Assembly (NCBI RefSeq): GCF_016894385.1
Contig: NZ_CP069812.1
Span: 3,605,001 to 3,669,000, forward strand
Direction: 5' to 3'
Length of the DNA stretch: 64,000 bases
From: Cupriavidus oxalaticus
Lineage (GTDB): Bacteria; Pseudomonadota; Gammaproteobacteria; Burkholderiales; Burkholderiaceae
Below, piece after piece: positions 40,691-49,131 of the stretch. Numbering within the stretch: the first letter of the stretch is position 1; every line of letters begins with the position of its first letter. The position numbers and the translations under genes are program-made. Under the pieces are notes generated by a model. That model was not told the origin of the DNA and did not search any database. It saw only the letters and a program-made list of their open reading frames with translations.

Positions 40691-42412
40691 TCAGGCTGCG
40701 ATGCCCGGGTTGCCGTCCATCCGACGCACCTTGGGCTGGTTCAGCGGCCGCGCCGTGACCTCCTTCGTGCTGCGCAGCCATTGCGCCATCACGTCCCAGA
40801 CCGGCGCCCCGCCGGCCTCGCGCGCGTCTTCCGCCACCGGCGCCCAGCCCGCCACCTTGTAGGTCTTGCCCGCCTCCAGCGGCTTGCCCGCGAGGCGCAT
40901 GTCGGTGATGCGCCTGCCCATGCCGGCGGTGGGATCGATGGTGTACTGCAGGCCGCCGACGCGCACCATGTCCCCGCCCTGCTGGTAGTACGGGTCGGGA
41001 TTGAACAGGTTGTCGGCCACGTCTTCGAGGATGGTCTTGATGGTCTCGCCGCTCATCGCCGTCACGGTCGTGTACGGGTAGGTGATGGCGGTCTGGTCCA
41101 TCAGGTGTTCCATGGTGATGGCCTGGCCCGGCAGCAGCGTGGTGCCCCAGCGGAAGCCCGGCGAGAACGCGATCTGCGCGCCCTGCACCTGCATCAGGCC
41201 GTCCAGGATCAGCTGGTCGAAGGTGCCGTTGAAATTGCCGCGGCGGTACAGCAGGCCGCGGTTGACGGCGAGGACTTCGCCGAGCTTCTGTTCGTACGGT
41301 GCCCGCACCTTCCTGATGAGCGCGTCCATGGCCGGGTCGGCCGGCAGGTAATTGGCGAACACCGGCAGCAGCCGGTAGCGGAAATCTGCCACCTTGCCGC
41401 CCTTCACGTCGAAATCCAGCACGCCCAGGAACTTGCCGTTGGAGCCGGCATTGGTCACCAGCGTGGTGCCGCCGGCGTTCTTCACCGCCACCGGCGCGGG
41501 CACGCCGTCATGGGTGTGCCCGCCGAGGATGGCGTCGAGTCCGCGCACGCGCGAGGCCAGCTTCAGGTCGACGTCCATGCCGTTGTGCGACAGCAGCACC
41601 ACCGCCTGCGCGCCCTTGCCGCGCGCCTGGTCGATGACCTGCTGCAGGTTTTCTTCCTGGATGCCGAAGGTCCAGTCCGGCACGAAGTAGCGCGGGTTGG
41701 CGATCGGCGTGTAGGGGAAGGCCTGGCCGATGATGGCCACCGGCACGCCGTTGATCTCGCGGATCACGTACGGCTCGAACACCGGGTCGCCGAAGTCGTT
41801 GGTCTTGATGTTCTGCGCCAGGAAGGCGACGCGGCCCTTGAAGTCCTTGTCGACGATTTCCTTGACGCGGTCCGCGCCGAGCGTCATTTCCCAGTGCGGC
41901 GTCATCACGTCGACGCCGAGCGCCAGCGCCGCATCGACCATGTCCTGCCCCTTGGTCCACAGCGCCGTGGCCGAGCCCTGCCAGGTATCGCCGCCATCGA
42001 GCAGCAGCGCCCCCGGCCGACCCGCCTTGAGCCGCTTGACCAGCGTGGCCAGGTGCGCAAACCCGCCGACCTTGCCATAGCGGCGCGCGGCCTCGTTGAA
42101 ATCGAGATAGGTGAACGCGTGCGCCTGCGGCGTGCCGGGGCGGATGCCATAGTGGCGCAGCAAGGCGTCGCCGACCAGGTGCGGCGGCTTGCCGGCGTAG
42201 TCGCCGATGCCGAGGTTGACGCTGGGTTCGCGGAAATACACCGGCCGCAGTTGCGCGTGACAGTCGGTGAAATGCAGCAGGTGGACGTTGCCGAAGCGCG
42301 GCAGGTCGTACATCGACTCGGCGGCCTGCGCGGCGTGCGCGTCCTGGTGGGGGAAAGTCATGCCGCCGGCGCCGGCAATGGCCAGCACCTGCAGGAACTC
42401 GCGTCGGTTCAT
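40691..42412 (-). CDS. soxB: Thiosulfohydrolase SoxB
   Basis: A 573-residue periplasmic enzyme that hydrolyses the sulfonate from SoxY-bound thiosulfate, releasing sulfate. A Tat signal (MNRREFLQVLAIAGAGG) starts the protein. The metallophosphatase fold has the di-manganese motifs HFTDCHAQLRP (D50, H52), LDGGDTWQGS, MTPHWEMTLG, LLSHNGMDVD and ILGGHTHDG; the 5'-nucleotidase C-terminal domain follows. Start at 42412 with AAGGAAG upstream. Last gene of the sox operon. Confidence 0.97.
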   Translation of the reverse strand: MNRREFLQVLAIAGAGGMTFPHQDAHAAQAAESMYDLPRFGNVHLLHFTDCHAQLRPVYFREPSVNLGIGDYAGKPPHLVGDALLRHYGIRPGTPQAHAFTYLDFNEAARRYGKVGGFAHLATLVKRLKAGRPGALLLDGGDTWQGSATALWTKGQDMVDAALALGVDVMTPHWEMTLGADRVKEIVDKDFKGRVAFLAQNIKTNDFGDPVFEPYVIREINGVPVAIIGQAFPYTPIANPRYFVPDWTFGIQEENLQQVIDQARGKGAQAVVLLSHNGMDVDLKLASRVRGLDAILGGHTHDGVPAPVAVKNAGGTTLVTNAGSNGKFLGVLDFDVKGGKVADFRYRLLPVFANYLPADPAMDALIRKVRAPYEQKLGEVLAVNRGLLYRRGNFNGTFDQLILDGLMQVQGAQIAFSPGFRWGTTLLPGQAITMEHLMDQTAITYPYTTVTAMSGETIKTILEDVADNLFNPDPYYQQGGDMVRVGGLQYTIDPTAGMGRRITDMRLAGKPLEAGKTYKVAGWAPVAEDAREAGGAPVWDVMAQWLRSTKEVTARPLNQPKVRRMDGNPGIAA

Positions 42413-42466
42413 GTCTCTTCCTTGGAGAGTGTGCCGGTATCGGCCGGTATCGGCCGGCATCACGGG

Positions 42467-42961
42467 CTATGGCTTCGCGTAACGCTCCAGCGCGGCCACG
42501 TCTTCTTCGAGCATCTCGCCCACTTCCTTCTGCACCACGCGCCCGTGCGCGTCGATCACGTACAGCTCGGGCAGGCCCTTGCGTTTGCCGAACACGGCCT
42601 GCAGCGCGGTCGAATCCATCGTCGCCGGGAAGGTATAGCCGCGCTTTTTCATGTAATCGGCGGCTTCGCGCGGATCCTTGTCGATGCTGATGGTCAACAC
42701 CTGCAGCGGCGTGCCGCGCGTGCGCTCGTACAGCTTCTGCAGGCGCGGGTTCTGCATCGCGCAGAACGGGCACCACGAGGCCCAGTATTCGACGACCAGC
42801 GGCTTGCCGGCCAGCGTGGCGGCGCGCAACGTGCGGCCGTCGAGCGTCTGCACGTCGGGCAGGCGCACGGTGTCGCCCACTTCCAGCGCGGCGGCACCGC
42901 CGGCGGCGCAGGCCAGGCCCGCGGCCAGCAGCCAGCGCAGCAGGACGGCACGCGCGCGCAT
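42467..42961 (-). CDS. soxW: Periplasmic TlpA/SoxW-like thioredoxin
   Basis: A 164-residue thioredoxin with a signal peptide (1 to about 25) and active site WCPFC (63-67) in VVEYWASWCPFCAMQNPRLQKLYE, plus cis-Pro region GLPELYVID. In Sox systems such thioredoxins keep the SoxY cysteine usable by reducing wrong disulfides. A membrane partner (SoxV/CcdA) normally supplies electrons, but none is encoded in this window. Between soxX and soxB, 5 bp from soxX. Confidence 0.8.
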   Translation of the reverse strand: MRARAVLLRWLLAAGLACAAGGAAALEVGDTVRLPDVQTLDGRTLRAATLAGKPLVVEYWASWCPFCAMQNPRLQKLYERTRGTPLQVLTISIDKDPREAADYMKKRGYTFPATMDSTALQAVFGKRKGLPELYVIDAHGRVVQKEVGEMLEEDVAALERYAKP

Positions 42962-42966
42962 CGGGC

Positions 42967-43629
42967 TTACTGGTTGACCGGCGAGGCCGGGTCGAGCAGC
43001 AGCGCCATCACGTCGCGGATCTGGGCCTCGGTCAGGATGCCCTTGTGGCCGAAGCGCGGCATGTTGGAGCAGGCGGAATAGGCGTTCGAATCCCAGATCT
43101 TGCCCCAGGTGTACTTGACCACTTCCTGCGAGTTGCCGCGCAGCTTGCCGTACTGATACAGCGACGGGCCGATATTGCCGAACGAAATCTCGGCCTTGGT
43201 CATCTGGTGGCAGGCGTAGCAGTTGCCGCCGTTGGTACCGCCGACCTGGTCGGTGAACTGCATGCCGCGGCCGTTCTGGGCGACCTTCTCGCCTTCCTTC
43301 CAGTCGCCGAGCCAGTTGCTGTCGGTGGGGTATTTCACCTGCTTGAGTTCGGCCGCCTCGATCTTCTTCGCCAGCTTGTCCGGCACCTTGCTGCGGTCCG
43401 GGTACTGGCTGCAGGCCTGCTGCATGGTGTCCTGGTTCAGCACGCCTTCCACGGTAGCCGGTCCCCTGGACGAAAACGAGTCCTCGATCAGGTGCTTCAT
43501 GTCGGCGTTGCTGACGGCGGCGGGCTTGCCCTTGGCCGGGCGGGTCTTCGCGCTGTCTTGCGCGTACGCGCCGGTTGCCAGCAGGGTGGCCAGGGCTGCG
43601 ACGGCCAGTGCCTTGGTGTGTCGTTGCAT
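42967..43629 (-). CDS. soxX: Sulfur-oxidation cytochrome c SoxX
   Basis: A 220-residue periplasmic monohaem cytochrome, partner of SoxA. A signal peptide ends at AYAQ; an N-terminal extension (residues 25-115) precedes the haem site CYACH (137-141); a distal Met lies in SACSNMPRFGH (M190). SoxAX links thiosulfate to the SoxY cysteine. It follows soxA by 19 bp. Confidence 0.94.
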   Translation of the reverse strand: MQRHTKALAVAALATLLATGAYAQDSAKTRPAKGKPAAVSNADMKHLIEDSFSSRGPATVEGVLNQDTMQQACSQYPDRSKVPDKLAKKIEAAELKQVKYPTDSNWLGDWKEGEKVAQNGRGMQFTDQVGGTNGGNCYACHQMTKAEISFGNIGPSLYQYGKLRGNSQEVVKYTWGKIWDSNAYSACSNMPRFGHKGILTEAQIRDVMALLLDPASPVNQ

Positions 43630-43648
43630 GTTGTCTCTCCCGTACTGG

Positions 43649-44476
43649 TCAGCGCTTCATCGCCGGGCCGTCGTAGGTGCCGCCGTTGGCGTTCTTCGCC
43701 AGGAACATGGTCAGCGCGGTGATCACGTCCGAGCCATAGGCGGGTTCGGGAAAGCGTTGCTGGCGCAGGCAGTCGTACAGGCGGTGCTGCATCGAGCGGA
43801 CGTCGCCCTGCGACACGCGGTACGCCGGCCACGTGGTGTAGGCCGCCTGCGCGCCCTTGTCGGTCAGCAGGTTGGGCAGGTCCTGCAGGCGGATGCGCTG
43901 GCCATCGACCGCGTGGCAGGTGGCGCAGGCAAAGTCATAGGCGCCGCCGCGGTAATAGAACATCTTCTGGCCGAGGGCGTAGGTGCGCTTCTCTTCCGGG
44001 TGGTTGAGCTGGACGTTCATCTTCACGCCGCGCGATTCGCCGGTCAGGTAGGCGACCAGGCGTTCGATGTCGGACGGCTTGCCCGAGGCGGAGAACGGGT
44101 TCTTCGTCGCCTCTTCTTTCGTGAGGCCCTGCAGCGTCGTGCGGCACCAGGCCAGCCGCTGCTCCAGGTCCATCACCTTGTTGGCGTCCTTGAAGTAGCG
44201 CGGCAGCTCGGCGTAGGCACCCTTGGTCACGCCCGGGCCCTTGCCCAGGTCGCATTGCTCGAGCGAGACGTTCTTCGGGCCGGCCGGCTTCTTCCACAGC
44301 TCTTCGCCGGCGGCTTCCCACAGCTCGGCGGGATTGCCTTCGGCCAGCATCTGGCGGTACTTGGCGATTTCGTCGGCGGTGCTGCCCTGCGCGTGCACGG
44401 CGGCAGCGCCTGCGGCCGCCGCGGTGGCGGCCAGGGCCAGCGCAGCGCGCCGGGCCAGGCTTCGGATCGGTTTCAT
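43649..44476 (-). CDS. soxA: L-cysteine S-thiosulfotransferase subunit SoxA
   Basis: A 275-residue periplasmic cytochrome. A signal peptide ends near HAQ (30). Of the two haem sites in long SoxA forms only the second is kept: CATCH (184-188). The first is replaced by two cysteines, C75 and C111, which probably form a disulfide. The catalytic haem-ligand cysteine, modified to a persulfide in the family, is C236 in YDCLRQQRFPEP. This is therefore a single-haem SoxA. It precedes soxX. Confidence 0.95.
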   Translation of the reverse strand: MKPIRSLARRAALALAATAAAAGAAAVHAQGSTADEIAKYRQMLAEGNPAELWEAAGEELWKKPAGPKNVSLEQCDLGKGPGVTKGAYAELPRYFKDANKVMDLEQRLAWCRTTLQGLTKEEATKNPFSASGKPSDIERLVAYLTGESRGVKMNVQLNHPEEKRTYALGQKMFYYRGGAYDFACATCHAVDGQRIRLQDLPNLLTDKGAQAAYTTWPAYRVSQGDVRSMQHRLYDCLRQQRFPEPAYGSDVITALTMFLAKNANGGTYDGPAMKR

Positions 44477-44576
44477 GGGGCTTCTCCTCGCGGCCGCGCC
44501 TCTCGGGACAGGCCGCTGCTTTTTCTCGCTTCTTCGCTTCTTCTCTTGTCTTGCCGTCAGGCCACGCCAGCCCGGC

Positions 44577-45041
44577 TCAGGGCTTGATATAGGCGTAGCC
44601 TTCCTCGGCCTGCAGGCGGGCGATCTCGACCACGCCGGCCTGTACCACTTTTGCTTCCATCAACAGCTGCGATTCGGTAATCCTGCGCGCGGTCAGTGTA
44701 TTGCGGCACACGCGGAACTCCACGCCTTCAGCGGCCAGCGCGCCTACCGGGCTCTCGAAGCTGTTGCCGCGCGCATCCTTGGCGCCTTCGACCAGGAAAT
44801 CGATGCCGTAGCCGAACGCGACCACCACGATCCTGGTGCCAGGGGCGCCATTCAGGTGGTTGCGCAGGTTGCCCATCGCGCGCACCGCCTGGTCGATGCC
44901 TTCCGACAGCTGGTACACCACCTTCACGCGCCCGCCCTTGCCGGCACCGGCCGGCGCCGGCTGGCCGGACTGTGCCGAGGCCTTTGCCGCCAGGCCGATG
45001 GCTGCCAGGGCCGCCGATGCTCGAATGAATGCTCGCCGCAT
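44577..45041 (-). CDS. Secreted DsrE-like protein in the sox operon
   Basis: A 154-residue DsrE/F-fold protein with an export signal (MRRAFIRASAALAAIGLAAKASA). The core KVVYQLSEGIDQAVRAMGNLRNHLNGAPGTRIVVVAFGYGIDFLVEG and EGVEFRVCRNTL match the family; C112 sits where DsrE-like proteins carry the sulfur-binding cysteine. Cytoplasmic DsrE proteins transfer sulfur as persulfides; this one would act in the periplasm, possibly on SoxYZ-bound or sulfide-derived sulfur. It lies between soxZ and soxA. Confidence 0.8.
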   Translation of the reverse strand: MRRAFIRASAALAAIGLAAKASAQSGQPAPAGAGKGGRVKVVYQLSEGIDQAVRAMGNLRNHLNGAPGTRIVVVAFGYGIDFLVEGAKDARGNSFESPVGALAAEGVEFRVCRNTLTARRITESQLLMEAKVVQAGVVEIARLQAEEGYAYIKP

Positions 45042-45160
45042 ATTGCTCCTTCCGGCCGGGTCCGTCCCGGCATTCCGCCCCGAACCTTAGCAGAGGACGG
45101 CGTGGCGTGCCGGGCGCAGGCCGGCATCGGGACCGGCGATCCGGACCAGGACCGGCAGCG

Positions 45161-45472
45161 TCAGGCGATGGTCGCTTCGTCGGTGCGCTTGTCGCCCTTG
45201 TTGTCGACCCAGGTCACCGTGACCTTGTCGCCCTTGGCGCCGCCCTTGAACTTGAAGTTCAGGAACGGATCCTTGGACACCGCCGGGCCGAACTGGGCGC
45301 GGAACACTTCCTTGCCCTTGCACTGGGCCGTCACGGTCTGGATATGCCAGGCCGGGATGAGCTTGCCGGACGCATCCTTGCGCTGGCCGGTCTCCATGTC
45401 GTGCTTCATCAGGATCTTTACATCAACCACGCCGCCGTTCTCGGTGGCGCGTACGCGCATCGGGTCTGCCAT
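45161..45472 (-). CDS. soxZ: Sulfur carrier complex subunit SoxZ
   Basis: A 103-residue immunoglobulin-like protein (MRVRATENGGVVDVKILMKHDMETGQRKD ... FGPAVSKDPFLNFKFKGGAKGDKVTVTWVDNKG), which forms the SoxYZ carrier. It has no signal peptide and must be exported bound to SoxY. Start at 45472 with GGAG upstream; the frame runs further but without such a signal. Confidence 0.95.
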   Translation of the reverse strand: MADPMRVRATENGGVVDVKILMKHDMETGQRKDASGKLIPAWHIQTVTAQCKGKEVFRAQFGPAVSKDPFLNFKFKGGAKGDKVTVTWVDNKGDKRTDEATIA

Positions 45473-45531
45473 GTGTTTCTCCGGTTGCAGTTGGCGGGAA
45501 TCTCGGTAACGGTTGTGAGGGGGTGCCGGCG

Positions 45532-45987
45532 TCAGCCGCCGCAGCCGCCCAGCGTGACCTTGATTTCCTTCGATGCCACGTACCACTTGCCGCCGGCCTT
45601 GACCGCGGCATGCACCACCGAGGTCTGGCCCATCTTCACGCGCGTGGAGACGAACGGCTCGGTGCCGGCCGGGATGATGAAATCGGCGGCCAGGGTATTG
45701 GGGTTCTTTTCCACCAGGATCGCGATCTGTTCGGTATCCGGGATGGTGCTGGTCACGGCCACCGGCACCACGGCGCCGTTCTCGGCGATGTCGGGGGCGT
45801 TGAAGGTGATGGCGGTGCTTTTCTCGGTGCCGCTGCCGCCGAGCGCCTTGATCACGTCGGCAACGCTCTTGCCGTCAAAGGCGGTCTTGTTCCACTCGGC
45901 CGCCTGCGCTTCGCTGATCAGGCCGGTGGCGGCCATCAGCGACAGGACAGCGGTGACCCGCAGCACTTCTCGTCGTTTGGAATTCAT
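45532..45987 (-). CDS. soxY: Sulfur carrier protein SoxY
   Basis: A 151-residue periplasmic protein with a Tat-type signal (MNSKRREVLRVTAVLSLMAATGL) and the diagnostic C-terminal GGCGG, whose cysteine (C149) carries the sulfur intermediates through the Sox cycle. Start at 45987 with GGAG upstream. It is followed by soxZ after 59 bp. Confidence 0.96.
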   Translation of the reverse strand: MNSKRREVLRVTAVLSLMAATGLISEAQAAEWNKTAFDGKSVADVIKALGGSGTEKSTAITFNAPDIAENGAVVPVAVTSTIPDTEQIAILVEKNPNTLAADFIIPAGTEPFVSTRVKMGQTSVVHAAVKAGGKWYVASKEIKVTLGGCGG

Positions 45988-46205
45988 TTTTTGCTCTCCG
46001 GCTACTCCGTCCCAATCGGTTTGCGTGACCGCTTTGGCGGTACTCGTTGGTGTGTCTGGCTTGTGCCTTGCTTGTGCCCTGCTTGTACTGCATGTGTCCT
46101 GCTCGCGGCCGGTACATTGCCGGCCGCTGGATCTGTCCAGGTCGGGTCGGCTTGCGCCGTCCGGCCCGTTGCATCGGCGGACTGCCCGCGCGGGGCGGTC
46201 AGGCT
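45988..46205. other. Gap between cytochrome gene and soxY with small repeat and hairpin
   Basis: A short imperfect tandem repeat of GCTTGTGCCTT-like units (three copies, 46059-46090) and a hairpin GCGGCCGG/CCGGCCGC (46105-46112 with 46120-46127). The hairpin has no T-run. It could stabilise or separate the soxCD and soxYZAXB messages. Confidence 0.5.
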
Positions 46206-46532
46206 TTACTTGGCGGGCGCGCCTGCGAGCACCCACTCGACCACGGTCTTCAGGTCGGCGTCGCCGATGGCGGCGTTGGCCGGCATCGGCACCGGGCCCC
46301 AGACGCCCGCGCCACCGCTCTTGACCTTCTTGCTCAGCGTCGCGAGGGCGTTCTTGTCGCCCTTGTACTTGGTGGCGACTTCCTTGTAGGAAGGACCGAC
46401 CAGCTTCTTGTCGACCTGGTGGCAACCCATGCAGGCGTTCTTGTTGGCGATCTCCTGTGCCTTGGCGGCATCGACCGCGTGAGCCGATGCGGCGGCGCCC
46501 AGCATCAGCGCTGCGATGACAAACTGCTTCAT
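46206..46532 (-). CDS. Monohaem class I cytochrome c, SoxD C-domain paralogue
   Basis: A 108-residue periplasmic cytochrome with a signal peptide (1-19), haem site CMGCH (34-38) and Met ligand M83 in GPVPMPAN. It aligns along its length with the C-terminal haem domain of the SoxD next door (KLVGPSYKEVATKYKGD versus KLVGPSFADIAGKYKGQ). It likely takes electrons from SoxCD or SoxXA and passes them to the respiratory chain. Start at 46532 with GGAG upstream. Confidence 0.88.
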   Translation of the reverse strand: MKQFVIAALMLGAAASAHAVDAAKAQEIANKNACMGCHQVDKKLVGPSYKEVATKYKGDKNALATLSKKVKSGGAGVWGPVPMPANAAIGDADLKTVVEWVLAGAPAK

Positions 46533-46652
46533 TGTTAAGCTCTCCAAGCTCTGTAAAGCCGTGGGGACGGCAAAGGCCGCTCGGCACGTACTGCAAACGG
46601 CTTCGCGGCATACACCGGCCGCCGCCTCGGGGGCACTGCGGCGGCCAGCCCG

Positions 46653-47690
46653 CTATTTTGCCTCAAGAATCCACCCCACCATGGCATGGACGTCCGAATC
46701 GGGAATCTGCGGCTGCGGCGGCATCGGCACGCTGCCCCAGGCGCCCTGCCCGCCTGCCTTGACCTTCCGGGCCAGCGCGGCGTGCGCGTCCTGGCCCTTG
46801 TACTTGCCGGCGATGTCCGCGAACGACGGGCCGACCAGCTTCCTGTCCGTCGCATGGCAGGCCACGCACTGGTACTGGCTGGCCAGCCTGGCGCCGGCCG
46901 GCGCGGGCACTGAAGCGGCGGATGCGGCACTCCCAGGCGCTGCGGCGCTTGCCGCCACGCCGCGCACCGGGCCAAAGGCGCGCTGCTGCTGCGCCAGGTC
47001 GCCGTGCGCGTCGCGGGCATAGTCCGGCATCGCAGACGCGATCGAAACCTGCCCCGGACAGTCCTTCATGCACGCGGTATTGCGCGTGTCCGGGCGGCCG
47101 CGGCCAGGCCACAGGCCGTGGTCCGTGGTCATGCCGTCGCGGTTGGGCATGCGCCGCTGCACCGCGGCGATGTTGGCGTCCGACAGCGTGAAGTCGGCCG
47201 GGACGATCTCGCCCAGGTGCAGCATGTACGCAGTGACGGCATAGACCTCGTCGACGGACAGGCTCTTGGGCGCGTTCCACGGCATGGCGCGGCGGATGTA
47301 GTCCCACAGCGTGCTGACCGTGCTGACCTTCATCAGCGTGGTGCGATATGGCTGGTTGCCGGTCATGGCGGCGACCCGGCCGCGCTGGATGTCCTCGGCC
47401 GTGGTGCCGCCCACGAGCGGCGTGAAGACCTCGTTGGACTCGCCGAAATCGCCGTGGCAGGACGCGCACTTGCCGTCCCACACCTGCTGCCCTTGCGCGA
47501 CGGTGCCGCTGCCCCTGGGCAGGCCCTTGAAGTCCGGGCGCACGTCGATATCCCACGCGGCCACCTCGGCCGGGGTGGCGGTGCGGCCAATTGCCGCACG
47601 GGCCTCGGCCGTGCCGGCGGCCCAGGACGGCACGGCGCAGGCCGCGGCCAGCGCCAGCGCGGCGGCGCAGCGTTCAGCCCAGGTGGACAT
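46653..47690 (-). CDS. soxD: Dihaem cytochrome c SoxD of sulfane dehydrogenase
   Basis: A 345-residue protein with signal peptide (about 1-25, PSWAAG) and two haem sites, CASCH (75-79) and CVACH (275-279). An Ala/Ser/Pro-rich linker (245-266) separates the two domains. SoxD pairs with SoxC to take six electrons from the sulfane sulfur on SoxY. The ATG at 47690 lies 17 bp inside the end of soxC, so the two are translationally coupled. Confidence 0.93.
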   Translation of the reverse strand: MSTWAERCAAALALAAACAVPSWAAGTAEARAAIGRTATPAEVAAWDIDVRPDFKGLPRGSGTVAQGQQVWDGKCASCHGDFGESNEVFTPLVGGTTAEDIQRGRVAAMTGNQPYRTTLMKVSTVSTLWDYIRRAMPWNAPKSLSVDEVYAVTAYMLHLGEIVPADFTLSDANIAAVQRRMPNRDGMTTDHGLWPGRGRPDTRNTACMKDCPGQVSIASAMPDYARDAHGDLAQQQRAFGPVRGVAASAAAPGSAASAASVPAPAGARLASQYQCVACHATDRKLVGPSFADIAGKYKGQDAHAALARKVKAGGQGAWGSVPMPPQPQIPDSDVHAMVGWILEAK

Positions 47691-49023
47691 TGGACACCTC
47701 GCCGCCTGCCGCCACCTGCCAGCTCTGGATGGCGTTGTTGTGATAGATCGAGCGCGTGCCGCGCACGGCGCGCAACTGGGCCATCTTCGGCTGTACGTAG
47801 CCGGTCTCGTCGATGGCGCGGCTCTGCAGGATCGCCGGGCTGCCATCCCAGACCCAGTCGAGGTTGAAGCGCGTCAGGCACTTGGACAGCACCGGCGACT
47901 CCAGCCGCGCGGTGCGCCAGTTGCGGCCGCCGTCGGTCGAGACATCGACCCGCGTAATGCGCCCGCGCCCCGACCACGCCAGCCCGCTGATGTTGTAGAA
48001 CCCCTTGCCCACCAGTTGCTGGCCGCCCGACGGCGTGGTGATCACCGACTTGCACTCCTGGATCGAGGTGTACTGGCGCAGCTTGCCGTCCGGCATCATG
48101 TCCACGTAGTGGATGGTCTCGTCCTTGGCATTCCACGGCTGGTCGCCCAGTTCCAGCCGGCGCAGCCACTTGACCCACGACACGCCCTGCACGCCCGGCA
48201 CGACCAGCCGCAGCGGGTAGCCGTTCTCGGGGCGCAGCATCTCGCCGTTCATGCCCCAGGCGACGATGATCTCGTCGGCCAGCGCCATCGGGATGGTGCG
48301 CGTCATCGATGAACCGTCGCCGCCCTCGGCCAGCAGGTAGCGCCCGCGGCGCAGGTCGGCGCCGGCATCGTCGAGCAATACCCTGAGCGGCACGCCGGTG
48401 AACTCGCAGCACGACAGCATGCCGTGCGTGTACTGCACCGTCGGCACGGCGACGTTGCCCCACTCCATGCCGGTGTTGGCGCCGCACTCGATGAAATGCA
48501 TGCGCGATACCGCCGGCAGGCGCATCAGCTCGTCCATGGTGTAGACGCGCGGCGTGCGCACCAGGCCATTGATCATCAGGCGGTGGCGGGCCGGGTCGAT
48601 ATCGTGCCAGCCCTGGTGGTGGCGCTCGAAATGCAGGCCGTTGGGGGTGATGATGCCGAAGAAGCCCTGCAGCGGCGCGAACGCGACCGACGCCGCCGAC
48701 ACCCGCGTCAGGCCCGGCGATTCGCGCCGGATCAGGTTCTTCTCATGGACCGAGGGCTGGCCATAGGGCCGGGCCGCGACTGGCTGGCCGAGCGACGTGG
48801 CCCAGGGCTGCGGTTGCAGGATGGCGGGATCGCCGTCCGCCGCCAGCGCGCGCCGGCCGGCAGTCGCGGCGGCGATGCCTGCCGCGGCGCCGAGGAAGCT
48901 CTTGCGCAGGAAGTCGCGGCGCGGCGCGTCCAGGCCGTGCCGGCCGATGTCCTGCTGCAGCGATGCGCTGACGAAGTGCTCGGGCGCGGGCACGATGCGC
49001 CCGGGCCGGTTCCGTTCCTGCAA
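47674..49023 (-). CDS. soxC: Sulfane dehydrogenase molybdenum subunit SoxC
   Basis: A 449-residue sulfite-oxidase-fold enzyme. A Tat signal lies inside the first 60 residues (RRDFLRKSFLGAAAG, 35-49). The molybdopterin-binding Cys is C180 in MHFIECGANTGMEW; the C-terminal dimerisation domain has VDVSTDGGRNWRTARLE. SoxC is present here, so thiosulfate can be oxidised fully to sulfate rather than stored as sulfur globules. First gene of the core sox operon after the ArsR gene. Confidence 0.95.
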   Translation of the reverse strand: MQERNRPGRIVPAPEHFVSASLQQDIGRHGLDAPRRDFLRKSFLGAAAGIAAATAGRRALAADGDPAILQPQPWATSLGQPVAARPYGQPSVHEKNLIRRESPGLTRVSAASVAFAPLQGFFGIITPNGLHFERHHQGWHDIDPARHRLMINGLVRTPRVYTMDELMRLPAVSRMHFIECGANTGMEWGNVAVPTVQYTHGMLSCCEFTGVPLRVLLDDAGADLRRGRYLLAEGGDGSSMTRTIPMALADEIIVAWGMNGEMLRPENGYPLRLVVPGVQGVSWVKWLRRLELGDQPWNAKDETIHYVDMMPDGKLRQYTSIQECKSVITTPSGGQQLVGKGFYNISGLAWSGRGRITRVDVSTDGGRNWRTARLESPVLSKCLTRFNLDWVWDGSPAILQSRAIDETGYVQPKMAQLRAVRGTRSIYHNNAIQSWQVAAGGEVSNVHLG

Positions 49024-49131
49024 TGCCGTCTCCTCCGGCAGCTTGCGTCCGTGGGGCCGCGCCGCCTGTTATTCGCGCCGCCGCGCGGGCCGCGCAACAG
49101 CGATCGATGGGCCGGAAGAGCCGCAGCGCGC

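Noticed and set aside
40781..43081. Plus-strand frame of 766 codons over soxB and soxW
   Set aside because: Antisense shadow; the minus-strand proteins carry clear signal peptides and active-site motifs.
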